A stretch of 64,000 nt of DNA from Pseudomonas sp. St316. Its GTDB lineage: Bacteria; Pseudomonadota; Gammaproteobacteria; Pseudomonadales; Pseudomonadaceae. Each line of letters begins with the position of its first letter. Within the stretch, counting starts at the first letter, position 1. The notes below the pieces were generated by a model. The model searched no databases. It was not told where the DNA came from and was given only the letters and a program-made list of their open reading frames with translations. Made by a program: the position numbers and the translations under genes. The DNA lies in NCBI RefSeq assembly GCF_018325905.1, contig NZ_AP021901.1:5580001-5644000 (forward strand), given 5' to 3'. This document shows positions 1 to 7,650 of the stretch, in pieces.

Positions 1-1
1 C

Positions 2-304
2 GATGTTCACTGTGCTGCGGCCTTTCGACTAAGCCACGACAAATATCGTAAAGCCAGTATTTATCAAGTCACCTCAAGTGCTATTTCCCGGATGCCGGCT
101 GGTCAGTTTGCCGGAAGCGGCATCGCGAACTCAGGAAGGATCAGCGGCCATGACTCGATCTATTTTGAACATCTTTTCAGTCACTCGGAAGATAAAAACT
201 TTGCGATTTTCCATGTGACGGGCGGTGCTTCTGCCTCTGTAGACCTGTGTTGGCCTGGTGGCACCCAAGGAGAGGCGGTGGTGAAGACGCTCCGACTTCG
301 ATAG
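2..304 (+). CDS. C-terminal fragment of a PhoD-like metallophosphoesterase (5' end outside window)
   Basis: The frame is already open at the left edge and stops at 304, so these are the last ~100 residues of a gene starting outside the window. The visible part opens with DVH, then AAAFRLSHD and YQVTSSAIS. This matches the end of PhoD-like phosphatases, where an SGDVH metal-binding motif is followed by a stretch ending in TSSxI; the complete relative at 23701-25605 has SGDVHYS and WQITSSGI. The remaining sequence (SIYFEHLFSHSEDKNFAIFH) would be the closing beta strands. An internal ATG at 92 would give a 70-residue protein but would discard the recognisable part. Family assignment is an inference from short motifs. 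Confidence 0.6.
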   Translation, partial: DVHCAAAFRLSHDKYRKASIYQVTSSAISRMPAGQFAGSGIANSGRISGHDSIYFEHLFSHSEDKNFAIFHVTGGASASVDLCWPGGTQGEAVVKTLRLR

Positions 305-356
305 CCGAATCGATCACCTATTCTGACGCTGTCCCCTCTCCCACAGGCAGGCCTCC

Positions 357-761
357 ATGATCCAATGCAAACGAGCCTATGAAACAGCCAGCGCCGAGGA
401 CGGCGTACGGGTTTTGGTGGACCGCTTGTGGCCGCGTAATTGTCGTAAGGACGAACTCCCCATCGCGGAGTGGCTGCCGGAGGTTGCGCCTTCCCATGAG
501 CTGCGCAAGGCGTTCAAGGCGGGGGCTGTTTCGTTTGAGCAGTTCAAGGTGGCCTATCGCAAGGAGCTGGCTGCACAGCCGCAGTGTTGGTGGCGGTTGG
601 TGGATGTTGCACAGGGTGGCAACCTGACCCTGGTGTATGCCGCCAAATCCGCGGTCGAGAACAATGCCGTGGTGTTGGCTGAATGGTTGGAGGATGAGGT
701 GGAGAAGCGGGCAGACGCGAGTTCACCGGTTTGTTATCGATCCGAATTCGCCGGCCATTGA
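357..761 (+). CDS. DUF488 family protein
   Basis: A 134-residue cytoplasmic protein with the DUF488 hallmark near the N-terminus (VRVLVDRLWPRN, residues ~18-29) and the later segment LTLVYAAKS. Many DUF488 proteins have WPRG where this one has WPRN. Length fits the family (about 115-140 residues). The biochemical role of the family is not established. No signal peptide or membrane segment is visible. It stands alone, 52 bp after the preceding stop and convergent with the protease-like gene that ends at 784. Confidence 0.75.
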   Translation: MIQCKRAYETASAEDGVRVLVDRLWPRNCRKDELPIAEWLPEVAPSHELRKAFKAGAVSFEQFKVAYRKELAAQPQCWWRLVDVAQGGNLTLVYAAKSAVENNAVVLAEWLEDEVEKRADASSPVCYRSEFAGH

Positions 762-783
762 TGTGAACTGAACTCCATTCCGA

Positions 784-1407
784 TCAGTGAGCTGCTGCTC
801 CTTGGAACGCACCGAATTCATCCTCGTGATCAAACTCCAACAGATAGCTCTCGGTCACATGCCCGCCGGGAGCGACGTAGCTCGCCAGCAGCGCGTGCAG
901 GTCGTTGCACAGGTCGGTCCGCGATTGATAGGCGCCGACGCCGTAGTTGGGATCGAAGAGTCGCCCCGTCTGGCCGTCGTCAAAGGACGCTGCGATAGCG
1001 TGACCACCACCGCCCTGCGGGCCATCGACGTAGTAGAACGAAATAATGAAATGACGGGGCCCGAGCCTTTGATGGATATCGAGGATAATGTGGCTGGCAA
1101 CGCCACCGAGGTAGCTCTCATCGCCGCTCGAACCGCGTCCGATGATCACCTCGGCGGTGATATCCAGCGCCGCCCTGACACCGAGAAACATATTGGCAGT
1201 CAGCCCCTGCTGAGCCTCGGCGATCTCCTCCTTTCTGGCCCGCAACGCATCGACACAGTCATAAGGCGCACCGATCGCGACCCAGAGCGTACTAAAACCG
1301 AAGCACACGCCCAGGCCGTCCCCGCCAAACCAGGGAATCGCCCCGCCGAATAGAGCGCCTTGGCCTTCCCATCTTGTGCTCTGGTGCGCTCGTGGGAAGG
1401 TGAACAT
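784..1407 (-). CDS. YopT-like (peptidase family C58) cysteine protease candidate
   Basis: 207 residues from an ATG preceded by GGAG; the longer open frame upstream runs through REP-like sequence and is unlikely to be coding. Three short motifs fit a papain-fold triad in the order known for YopT/AvrPphB: Cys35 in GVCFGFSTLW, His136 in GGGGHAIAAS and Asp152 in LFDPNYG. The His-Asp distance of 16 equals the distance I recall for YopT (H258/D274). Known C58 members are type III effectors or toxins that cleave host proteins. No signal peptide, membrane segment or nearby secretion genes are visible, so export route and substrate are unknown. It could be an intracellular enzyme with the same fold. 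Confidence 0.6.
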   Translation of the reverse strand: MFTFPRAHQSTRWEGQGALFGGAIPWFGGDGLGVCFGFSTLWVAIGAPYDCVDALRARKEEIAEAQQGLTANMFLGVRAALDITAEVIIGRGSSGDESYLGGVASHIILDIHQRLGPRHFIISFYYVDGPQGGGGHAIAASFDDGQTGRLFDPNYGVGAYQSRTDLCNDLHALLASYVAPGGHVTESYLLEFDHEDEFGAFQGAAAH

Positions 1408-1680
1408 GGGGGAGTGCTCCGGGAGGATGGTGTCTGTCAACGGTAGACGAGGGGTAGCCGGGGCGCCATTTATGCGGGGAGGAAATCTGCCAGTCGTTTT
1501 TCCTGGTGCACCGGGTTGTAGGGTTTTGGGGCTGCTGCGCAGCCCAGCGGGAGCAAGCTCCCTCGCCACGGGTTGGGGGTTGCCTGGGGTGGGTGGCGGG
1601 CTTGTGACGTGGGTGGCGTACTTTTTTGTGGGGTGCGGCTAAGATGGCGCAGAGGCGAAATCACAAGGAAGGCTGGCGTG

Positions 1681-3188
1681 ATGCAATCCCGTTTCGATCC
1701 ACTGGTTCACATCGATTGGAAAACACCCGGCAGCGACTTGCTCGGGCTGTTGCAGCATTACTATCCCGACCTCGGTGTGTTTGCCGGCCCGGGGTTCGAG
1801 GCGTTGTTGGATGAGCTGTCCAACGAGATGCCCGAAGTCTGCTTCGACGTGCTAGCGCCGGTGTTGGCGGCTCAGGGTTATGACTTGTGGAACCTGGATG
1901 CCGGTGGCGACGACTATCGGCCGGTGGTTGTTCCGGCCGATCAACGCGAGGCGTTTGCCCAGCACTGGCAGGGCCAGCGCGGCGAGCCGAGGTTCACGGC
2001 GAGTTTGATCGCGCCGCCGGAGCCTGCCGCCATCGAACGCAAACCGGCCAAAGCCAAACGCAGCAAGGTGAACTGGCTGCAGGAAGTCCATGACTATCCC
2101 GGCGCCACCTATGTGCATGAGTACAACTACCGCAACGGTTGGGCCGCCATCACCGAGCAGGACGAAGACCAATGGTTGTGCTTCCTGATCGATTACAACC
2201 AATGGCCGCCCGCCGAGCAGGACATGCTCGAACACCGGACCGATGGCGTGGACGGCGCGGACTTGCAGCTCATCGATGCCGATGCCCAGCGCAGCCTGTG
2301 GAAACGTCGGGCATACGCGGCGATTACAGCGCGGATGACCGTTACCAATACGAAATTCGGCACGGCGATGAGATCGCGGCGTTCGGGCCGGCCGAGGTCC
2401 AGTGGCCGGAGTTTGAACAGCCTTGTGTGGTGGTGGGTTCGGAGATATTCGAACGCCAGCGGATTTACGAACCCGAGCATTTGACGCGGATCTGGCGGAT
2501 CACGGCGGACAGCAACGAGGTGATTTTCGAGCACGCGGATGAACTGACGATCCTGCCCGTCGGCCCTGGTCGCTTGCTGTTCATGCAGCACAACGGCCCG
2601 AAGTGCTGGGTCTGGAATCAAGACTCACCGCACCAAGCCATCGCGGCCCAATCGATGCCCACTGAGGCCTATAAGCTGCGGGCGTCTACCGCGTACCTGG
2701 GGGGTGACGAGGTTCTGCTGTTCAGCGAAGGCGCGCGGCAGAATGTCGAGCATTCGGGTTATCAGGAGACGGTGTTGTTGGCGTGGCGCTTCAACTTCAT
2801 GACCGGCACTGCGACGAAGGCGACATTGGACGGTTTCGGCAGTGAGCTGCGTCAAGACACGCGCCTGCTTGTCACGCAACCCAAGCAGGTCATTACGTTG
2901 CGCACGTTTCATGGGCAGCTTCATGTATCCCGGGGGCATGGGGATTGGTGGGTATGGGGTTATCGCACCAACACCTTTGGCACACAGACGCTGGCGTGGT
3001 TCTGGAATCAAAGCAGCGATGAGGTGGTGAAGCTGTCGAGCAAGGACATCCCGCGCATTAAACCGGATGTTCGTTATGTGCCGGGGCAGGATCGGTATCT
3101 GGCGTTTGAGACGGAGTTTGTGGCGCGGTTGCCGGGGTTTAGTGAGATGGTTGAGGCCAAGGGGCGTGAGGTTTTGGTTTTTGAGTGA
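1681..3188 (+). pseudogene. Unknown conserved-looking gene split by a frameshift near 2300-2320
   Basis: Starts at an ATG with AAGGAAGG just upstream. The first frame reads sensibly from MQSRFDPLVHIDWKTPG to about ...AQRSLWKR, then degenerates. The continuation is in another frame, from about GDYSADDRYQYEIRHGDE to the stop at 3188 (...GREVLVFE). Joining them needs one missing base (or two extra) around 2300-2320 and gives about 502 residues without signal peptide or membrane segments. The middle is Lys/Pro/Ala-rich (EPAAIERKPAKAKRSK). I do not recognise the family. The downstream half is rich in Trp and beta-like strands and could be a repeat or propeller structure, but that is a guess. It may be a true pseudogene or a sequencing error. 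Confidence 0.6.
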
Positions 3189-3225
3189 GGTGGTTTGCCC
3201 ACCGCGCGCCTTCGACCGCTCGGCT

Positions 3226-3362
3226 CTGTAGGAGCTGCCGAAGGCTGCGATTTTTTGATCTTGATCGTTCGCTCTAGACTCAACGGGCAATGAAAGATCG
3301 CAGCCTCGTTGCACTCGACAGCTCCTACACACAGCCCAGCGGGAGCAAGCTCCCTCGTCACA
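3226..3362. repeat. REPIN of the GTAGGAGCTGCCGAAGGC class plus a half REP of a second class
   Basis: Inverted arms TGTAGGAGCTGCCGAAGGC at 3227 and CTCGACAGCTCCTAC ending about 3330 enclose GCGAT...GATCGCAGCCTCG. A half element of the GGGAGCAAGCTCCCTCG class follows at 3341-3358. Near-identical two-arm elements lie at 23491-23589 and 29348-29446. The element sits between two convergent genes. Confidence 0.8.
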
Positions 3363-3369
3363 GGTTTGC

Positions 3370-3915
3370 TTAAACGCACAGCAACCCACGAAACCCGCGC
3401 GCCGCGTAATACGACTGCACGCCATTGTGGTAGATGAACACCCGGCCATAACGGTAGTCGCCAAAAATCGCCCCATCGAGCGAGCGAAGCGCTTGAGGGG
3501 TTGCCAGCCAACTGGATGTCTTGGCATCGAACTCGCCGAGCTGTTGCAGGGCTCGGTACTGCTCTTCCGTCAGCAGGGCGATGCCCATGTCTTCGGCCAT
3601 TTCGACGGCACTGCCTTTGGGCTTATTCTCCTTGCGTGCGTCCAGGGCTGCGCGGTCGTAGCAGAGGCTTCGGCGACCGGTTGGGCTTTCCTTGGCGCAA
3701 TCGCAGAAGGTGACAGCGCCGGTTTTCGGGTCGAGGCCGATCACGTCTGGCTCGCCGCCGGTGGTTTCCATGGCGTGGAGGGACTTCAGGGCTTTGGGGT
3801 TGTTTTCGAGCCGGGTTTGGACGTCGGCCCAGAGGATATCCGGGTGACGGTTCAGGTTCTTTTCGAAACGGGTTTTCAGGGTTTGAATGAGGTTGTCTTG
3901 TTCTTGTTTTTTCAT
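3370..3915 (-). CDS. DUF4256 family protein
   Basis: 181 residues, matching the DUF4256 family along its whole length. Recognisable stretches are LKTRFEKNLNRH near the N-terminus, METTGGEPDV at ~49-58, FCDCAKESPTGRRSLCYDR at ~70-88, LLTEEQYRALQQLGEFD in the middle, and IYHNGVQSYYAARGFRG near the C-terminus. The family is small, soluble and of unknown function. There is no signal peptide. The gene is monocistronic, ending just after a REP element, with about 200 bp of non-coding DNA before the divergent GNAT gene. Confidence 0.85.
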   Translation of the reverse strand: MKKQEQDNLIQTLKTRFEKNLNRHPDILWADVQTRLENNPKALKSLHAMETTGGEPDVIGLDPKTGAVTFCDCAKESPTGRRSLCYDRAALDARKENKPKGSAVEMAEDMGIALLTEEQYRALQQLGEFDAKTSSWLATPQALRSLDGAIFGDYRYGRVFIYHNGVQSYYAARGFRGLLCV

Positions 3916-4027
3916 GGGTTCGAGTGTCCGTGGATGATCGGTTGCTCGGGATATGCACCACCACGCTCGAACACCAGCGCGAATGGCACTTTTTACGCGA
4001 AGCTACGAAGATTTTCCGCTCAAGCAA

Positions 4028-4071
4028 GGGAGGCTCATACCCCCTCGAATTGCGAACAGACGGAGCCTCCC
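4028..4071. other. Inverted repeat GGGAGGCTC / GAGCCTCCC upstream of the GNAT gene
   Basis: Perfect 9-bp arms at 4028-4036 and 4063-4071, separated by 26 bases, lie between divergent genes (DUF4256 at 3915 and GNAT at 4120). No T-run follows on either strand, so a regulatory structure or binding site is as likely as a terminator. Confidence 0.45.
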
Positions 4072-4119
4072 GTTGAGATTCGAGCGGCGCATACTCCTAC
4101 TCAATTGAGATGCTGAGTC

Positions 4120-4668
4120 ATGCCCCAAATGGTTATAGAACATGCGTCAGACGTTCCGCTGAGTTTTCGTCCGGTTAACCTCAACCAGGACAGCGACCTT
4201 TGCGTGCATTTCTTTGAGGACATGCTGCTGTGTGCGTTTGGTTGCGCACAACAGCTTCATGGCCCCGATGGTAAGCAGCGTTACCTTCAATCTCTCCAAG
4301 AAAAAGCAGCCGAGCTTCCTGGCAGCATTGTCCATGCCTGGGATGAAACACGGATCGTGGGCCAGATAGAAATGTCACTGCTGAAGGCAGAACCTACAGT
4401 GGGCTACATCCATTTTTTCTACCTCACCCCTGAGTGGCGATCCCGCGGTGCAGGGAAGTTGCTGCTGGCCCACGCCACTAACTTTTTTGCAGGGCTGGGG
4501 TGCGAACGGATGAGGTTGTCTGTGAGCGAAACGAACCACAGGGCAGCGCGGTTTTATAGGCACCATGGTTGGATTGATATCGGGGCCAGGCAAGATAAGC
4601 CGGAGCTGCGTTTGCGCTTGATGGAAAAGTCATTGGCGTCATACGGGTATGATCAAGACCATTCATGA
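4120..4668 (+). CDS. GNAT family N-acetyltransferase
   Basis: 182 residues with a GNAT core. Motif A reads IHFFYLTPEWRSRGAGKLLL at ~92-111, containing the R-S-R-G-A-G acetyl-CoA pyrophosphate loop, followed by motif B-like LSVSETNHRAARFYRHHGW (~128-146), typical of small-molecule or aminoacyl acetyltransferases. It would transfer acetyl from acetyl-CoA to an amine; the substrate cannot be read from sequence. The ATG at 4120 is used because the domain needs most of the N-terminus, although no strong ribosome site is visible. It stands alone, with about 100 bp before the next gene. Confidence 0.85.
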   Translation: MPQMVIEHASDVPLSFRPVNLNQDSDLCVHFFEDMLLCAFGCAQQLHGPDGKQRYLQSLQEKAAELPGSIVHAWDETRIVGQIEMSLLKAEPTVGYIHFFYLTPEWRSRGAGKLLLAHATNFFAGLGCERMRLSVSETNHRAARFYRHHGWIDIGARQDKPELRLRLMEKSLASYGYDQDHS

Positions 4669-4767
4669 GGCCTTCGGTCTAGCAGCTGGACGAACAAAAT
4701 CGGCTGGTCGTTTCCACACCTTACCCAGTTGATAGAACCCCATAATCCCGTACCCGGAGCAAAAAGG

Positions 4768-5499
4768 ATGACGTCTCTCGACCGTGCAGTGCTTGAAGAT
4801 CTGGCCCCAAAAGGCGTGCTGCGTGCCGCGATCAACTTCGGCAATCCCGTGCTGGCTCAACAGGGGCCGGACGGCTCTCCCCAAGGGGTTTCGGTAGCTT
4901 TGGCCAAGGCATTGGCCCAGGCGCTGGGTGCGCCATTGGAGATGGTCACTTTTGATGCCGCCGGCAAGGTGTTTGCGGCGCTGGATGAGGATGTGTGGGA
5001 CGTCGCGTTCCTGGCCATCGAGCCTGTGCGCGAAGAGCAGATTGCGTTCAGCGAACCTTACGTCATTATCGAAGGGACTTATTTGGTGGCCGCTGATTCG
5101 GCCTATCAGCATGTCCAGGATCTCGACCAGCCGGGGCTAAAACTCGCCGTTGGCAAAGGCGCTGCGTACGACCTTTTTCTTTCTCGCACGTTGGAACATG
5201 CACAACTCGAACGCGCTGCGACCTCAGCGGCTGCGGTAGACCTGTACATCGAAAAATCCCTGGATGCGGCAGCCGGTGTGAGGCAGCCGCTGGAGAAAGT
5301 GGCGGCCAGCAACCCGGCATACCGCGTGCTCGCCGGGGCTTTCACTTCCATCCGGCAAGCCATGGCGGTTCCAAGGGCTCGTGAAGCCGGCGCGGCCTAC
5401 GTCAGGGACTTCATTGAGCGAAAGAAAGCGGACGGTTTCGTGCGTGCGGCTTTGATCGACAGCGGCCAGTCGGACGTGACTGTCGCGCCTTTAGCCTGA
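4768..5499 (+). CDS. Family 3 extracellular-solute-binding-like protein lacking a signal peptide
   Basis: 243 residues from the ATG at 4768, preceded by GGAGCAAAAAGG. The fold signature is that of amino-acid-type periplasmic binding proteins: GVLRAAINFGNP at the start, GVSVALAKALAQALG (~41-55), VWDVAFLAIEPVREEQIAFSEPYV (~78-101) with the usual S-x-P-Y, and GAAYDLFLSR in the second lobe. Neither this start nor the alternative at 4729 provides a hydrophobic signal sequence, so the product may be cytoplasmic or the gene may have lost its export signal. No ABC permease or ATPase lies nearby. It may act as a cytosolic ligand-binding protein. Confidence 0.75.
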   Translation: MTSLDRAVLEDLAPKGVLRAAINFGNPVLAQQGPDGSPQGVSVALAKALAQALGAPLEMVTFDAAGKVFAALDEDVWDVAFLAIEPVREEQIAFSEPYVIIEGTYLVAADSAYQHVQDLDQPGLKLAVGKGAAYDLFLSRTLEHAQLERAATSAAAVDLYIEKSLDAAAGVRQPLEKVAASNPAYRVLAGAFTSIRQAMAVPRAREAGAAYVRDFIERKKADGFVRAALIDSGQSDVTVAPLA

Positions 5500-5553
5500 A
5501 AAAAACTTAGGAACTGCATGGCCCAAAGGCTGCGCCCCCTGCAATCAAAAACT

Positions 5554-6049
5554 GTGGGAACGGGCTTGCTCGCGATGGCGGTCTGTCTGGGCCGGTGATG
5601 TTGGCTGTGCCGCCGTCATCGCGAGCAGGCTCGCTCCCACAGGGGATTTGTGGCGGGCGCGACACCGTGAGCACCTGGGATCAAGACTGTGGGAGTGGGC
5701 TTGCTCGCGATGGCGGTCTGTCTGAGCCGGGGATGTTGGCTGTGTCGCCGCCATCGCGAGCAGGCTCGCTCCCACAGGGGATTTGTGGCGGGCGCAGACA
5801 CCGTGAGCACCTGGGATAAAAAACTGTGGGAGCGAGCCTGCTCGCGATGGCGGTCTGTCTGGGACGGTGATGTTGGCTGTGCCGCCGTGATCGCGAGCAG
5901 GCTCGCTCCCACAGGGGATTTGTGGTGGGCGCAGACACCGTGAGCACCTGGGATCAAGACTGTGGGAGCGAGCTTGCTCGCGATGGCGGTGTATCAGCCA
6001 GCAGATTGGTTGACTGTGAATCCGCTATCGCGAGCAAGCTCGCTCCCAC
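5554..6049. repeat. Tandem array of four REPIN units, period ~136 bp
   Basis: Left arms (GTGGGA...TTGCTCGCGATGG) begin at 5554, 5689, 5826 and 5962, and each pairs with a right arm ending GCTCGCTCCCAC. The first three units share the same loop and the same spacer (AGGGGATTTGTGG, then CACCGTGAGCACCTGGGAT); the fourth has a different loop. Period is 135-137 bp. The array fills the space between the binding-protein gene and the isomerase; no gene is supported here. Right arms carry an extra AGGGGAT tail, as in the array at 13168. Confidence 0.9.
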
Positions 6050-6078
6050 AGGGGGGTGGAGGCAGGCTTGGCTGTTTG

Positions 6079-6828
6079 TCAGGCGCTGAACGGCTTGATC
6101 CAATCAAGGCCTGCCACGGTAGAGTCGGTGGGACGGTATTCACAGCCGATCCACCCTTGATAGCCACGCCGCTCCAGGTCTGCGAACAAAGCCGCAAAAT
6201 CCATATTCCCCGTCCCCGGTTCATGACGCCCCGGGCAGTCGGCGATTTGCACATGGACGGTTCGGTCATAGAAGCGGGCCAGGACATCCGCCGCGTCCCC
6301 GGTCAGCCGTTGGGCGTGGTAAAGATCGAGGATCAGCCCGACACTTGGGAAAGCCTCCAGCACCTGTTGCGCCTTGCTGAAGTCGGACATGTAATAGTCC
6401 GGCATTTCCTGCACGCAGATAACTTCGATCAGCGGCCGCAACCCCTGGTCCTCAAGGTAATTGACGGCGTACTCCAAGTTGCGCCCATAGATAATCGCGG
6501 CATCTTCCTGGGTCGTAACGCCGGACATGATGTGGACATCCGAACACGCCAGCGCCTTCGCATAGCGAACGGCCTGGAGCAAGCCGCTGCGAAACTCCTC
6601 GTCCTTGCCGTGCAAGGCCGCGATGCCTTTGGTCACGCCAGCCGGTGCGGCGAACTGGATCAACGGCAGGTTGTGTAGGGTCAGATGATCGGCCAGAAGA
6701 CTGGCGTCGAACTCGTAGGGCGACGGGAACTCCACCGCGCGAAACCCCGCAGCGGCGGCGGCTTCGATGCGCTGTAGAAAAGGCACTTCATTGAATTGGA
6801 AACCGAGGTGAGCGTTGAACTTGGGCAT
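6079..6828 (-). CDS. hyi: Hydroxypyruvate isomerase / 2-oxo-tetronate isomerase (Hyi/OtnI family)
   Basis: 249 residues, a TIM-barrel sugar isomerase of the Hyi family. Diagnostic stretches are FNAHLGFQFNEVPFLQRI at the N-terminus, AAAAGFRAVEFPSPYEF, LIEVICVQEMPDYYMSD in the middle, LILDLYHAQRLTGD, VQIADCPGRHEPGTGNM and WIGCEYRPTDST near the end. Acidic and His residues in these segments form the divalent-metal site. Hyi interconverts hydroxypyruvate and tartronate semialdehyde in glyoxylate metabolism; OtnI acts on 2-oxo-tetronate phosphate, and sequence alone does not separate the two here. The racemase-family gene directly upstream (41 bp, same strand) is probably co-transcribed. Confidence 0.8.
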   Translation of the reverse strand: MPKFNAHLGFQFNEVPFLQRIEAAAAAGFRAVEFPSPYEFDASLLADHLTLHNLPLIQFAAPAGVTKGIAALHGKDEEFRSGLLQAVRYAKALACSDVHIMSGVTTQEDAAIIYGRNLEYAVNYLEDQGLRPLIEVICVQEMPDYYMSDFSKAQQVLEAFPSVGLILDLYHAQRLTGDAADVLARFYDRTVHVQIADCPGRHEPGTGNMDFAALFADLERRGYQGWIGCEYRPTDSTVAGLDWIKPFSA

Positions 6829-6869
6829 GGGGTAAATCCTCCATCCTGGGAAGAAACGAAATCATCCGT

Positions 6870-7523
6870 TTAGAGCAACTTGCGCAGCGCCAGCACGGCA
6901 CTGTCGGGTGTGGTCAATACTGGCAGACCGGAGCGAGCCTGGGCCTGTTCGGCAGCACTGGTCATCGAAAACTGGGCGAAACAAATCAGGTCGCAGCCCT
7001 CGACCCGGGCGGCCATTTCCACGATGGCGGCATCATGGGCTTGCGGGTTGCCGTCTTTCAACGCCTGCAATGCGCCCGGAACGAAATAGGGCACCACTTC
7101 TACCGCGCGACCACTGCGCTCTGCCGCTTGCTTGAACTCGGGCATCATCGAGGTAATCGTGGGCTCGAACGTTGCCAGCACCGCAATGCGCGATGCCTGG
7201 CTCAGCGCCTGGTCAATCATGGCTTCGTTCGGCTTGAGCACGGGAATCGCCACCTCGGGTTTAACCAGGTCGATGGCATCGCCAAACGCCGAGCAGGTAA
7301 ACAGAATGGCATCCGCCGCGCTTTGTACGGCGTAGTGGGACAGCGTCAGGAAACGCGCCTTCATGCTCGTGGTCAACTCGCCCTCTTCCACCCGGTCCTG
7401 GGGCAGCGAATCCTCGAGCAGATTGATGATCCGTGCCTGCGGCCAATGCCGGGCAAAAGCCGCTGTGATGGGCTCGATCGCCAATGGGGTCGCGTGGATC
7501 ATAAAAATGCGTGGAGCCTTCAT
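6870..7523 (-). CDS. Asp/Glu racemase superfamily protein
   Basis: 218 residues from the ATG that begins MKAPRIFMIHATPLAI; the longer frame to 7568 lacks support. The first catalytic-type cysteine lies in ILFTCSAFGDAI (Cys77). The expected second half-site region reads CDLICFAQFSMTSA, where many racemases have GCTE or GCAG, so the second Cys is not in the usual context. Members include racemases, maleate isomerases and decarboxylases acting on dicarboxylates or hydantoins. The linked Hyi-type isomerase suggests a shared small-acid pathway, perhaps tartronate or tartrate related. Soluble, without signal peptide. Confidence 0.7.
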   Translation of the reverse strand: MKAPRIFMIHATPLAIEPITAAFARHWPQARIINLLEDSLPQDRVEEGELTTSMKARFLTLSHYAVQSAADAILFTCSAFGDAIDLVKPEVAIPVLKPNEAMIDQALSQASRIAVLATFEPTITSMMPEFKQAAERSGRAVEVVPYFVPGALQALKDGNPQAHDAAIVEMAARVEGCDLICFAQFSMTSAAEQAQARSGLPVLTTPDSAVLALRKLL

Positions 7524-7594
7524 ACTCAGGTGCCTCGATAAGGTTTTTCGACGAGCCTGGCACGTCAATATCCACGGACAATATCACGAATTTT

Positions 7595-7623
7595 GCACGC
7601 TATCACAAGCTCTGATACCGTGT
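7595..7623. promoter_or_regulatory. Operator-like inverted repeat upstream of the antitoxin-like gene
   Basis: GCACGCTATCA, 7-nt spacer, TGATACCGTGT: 11-base arms with two mismatches, 27 bp before the ATG at 7651. A closely related perfect copy lies just after the gene pair at 9561-9589. AbiEi-type antitoxins autoregulate by binding inverted repeats at their own promoter, so this is the natural candidate. TTGCAC at the left arm could serve as a -35 element. Confidence 0.55.
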
Positions 7624-7650
7624 TGAAATTGTGATACGGAAGAAAACACC

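Noticed and set aside
92..304. Stand-alone 70-residue gene from the ATG at 92
   Set aside because: The same frame is open to the window edge and upstream residues carry the PhoD-like motif, so this is the tail of a longer gene.
3623..4027. 134-codon minus-strand frame overlapping the DUF4256 gene
   Set aside because: It is in another frame of a gene with full-length family similarity, and its product is low-complexity and Arg/Pro-rich.
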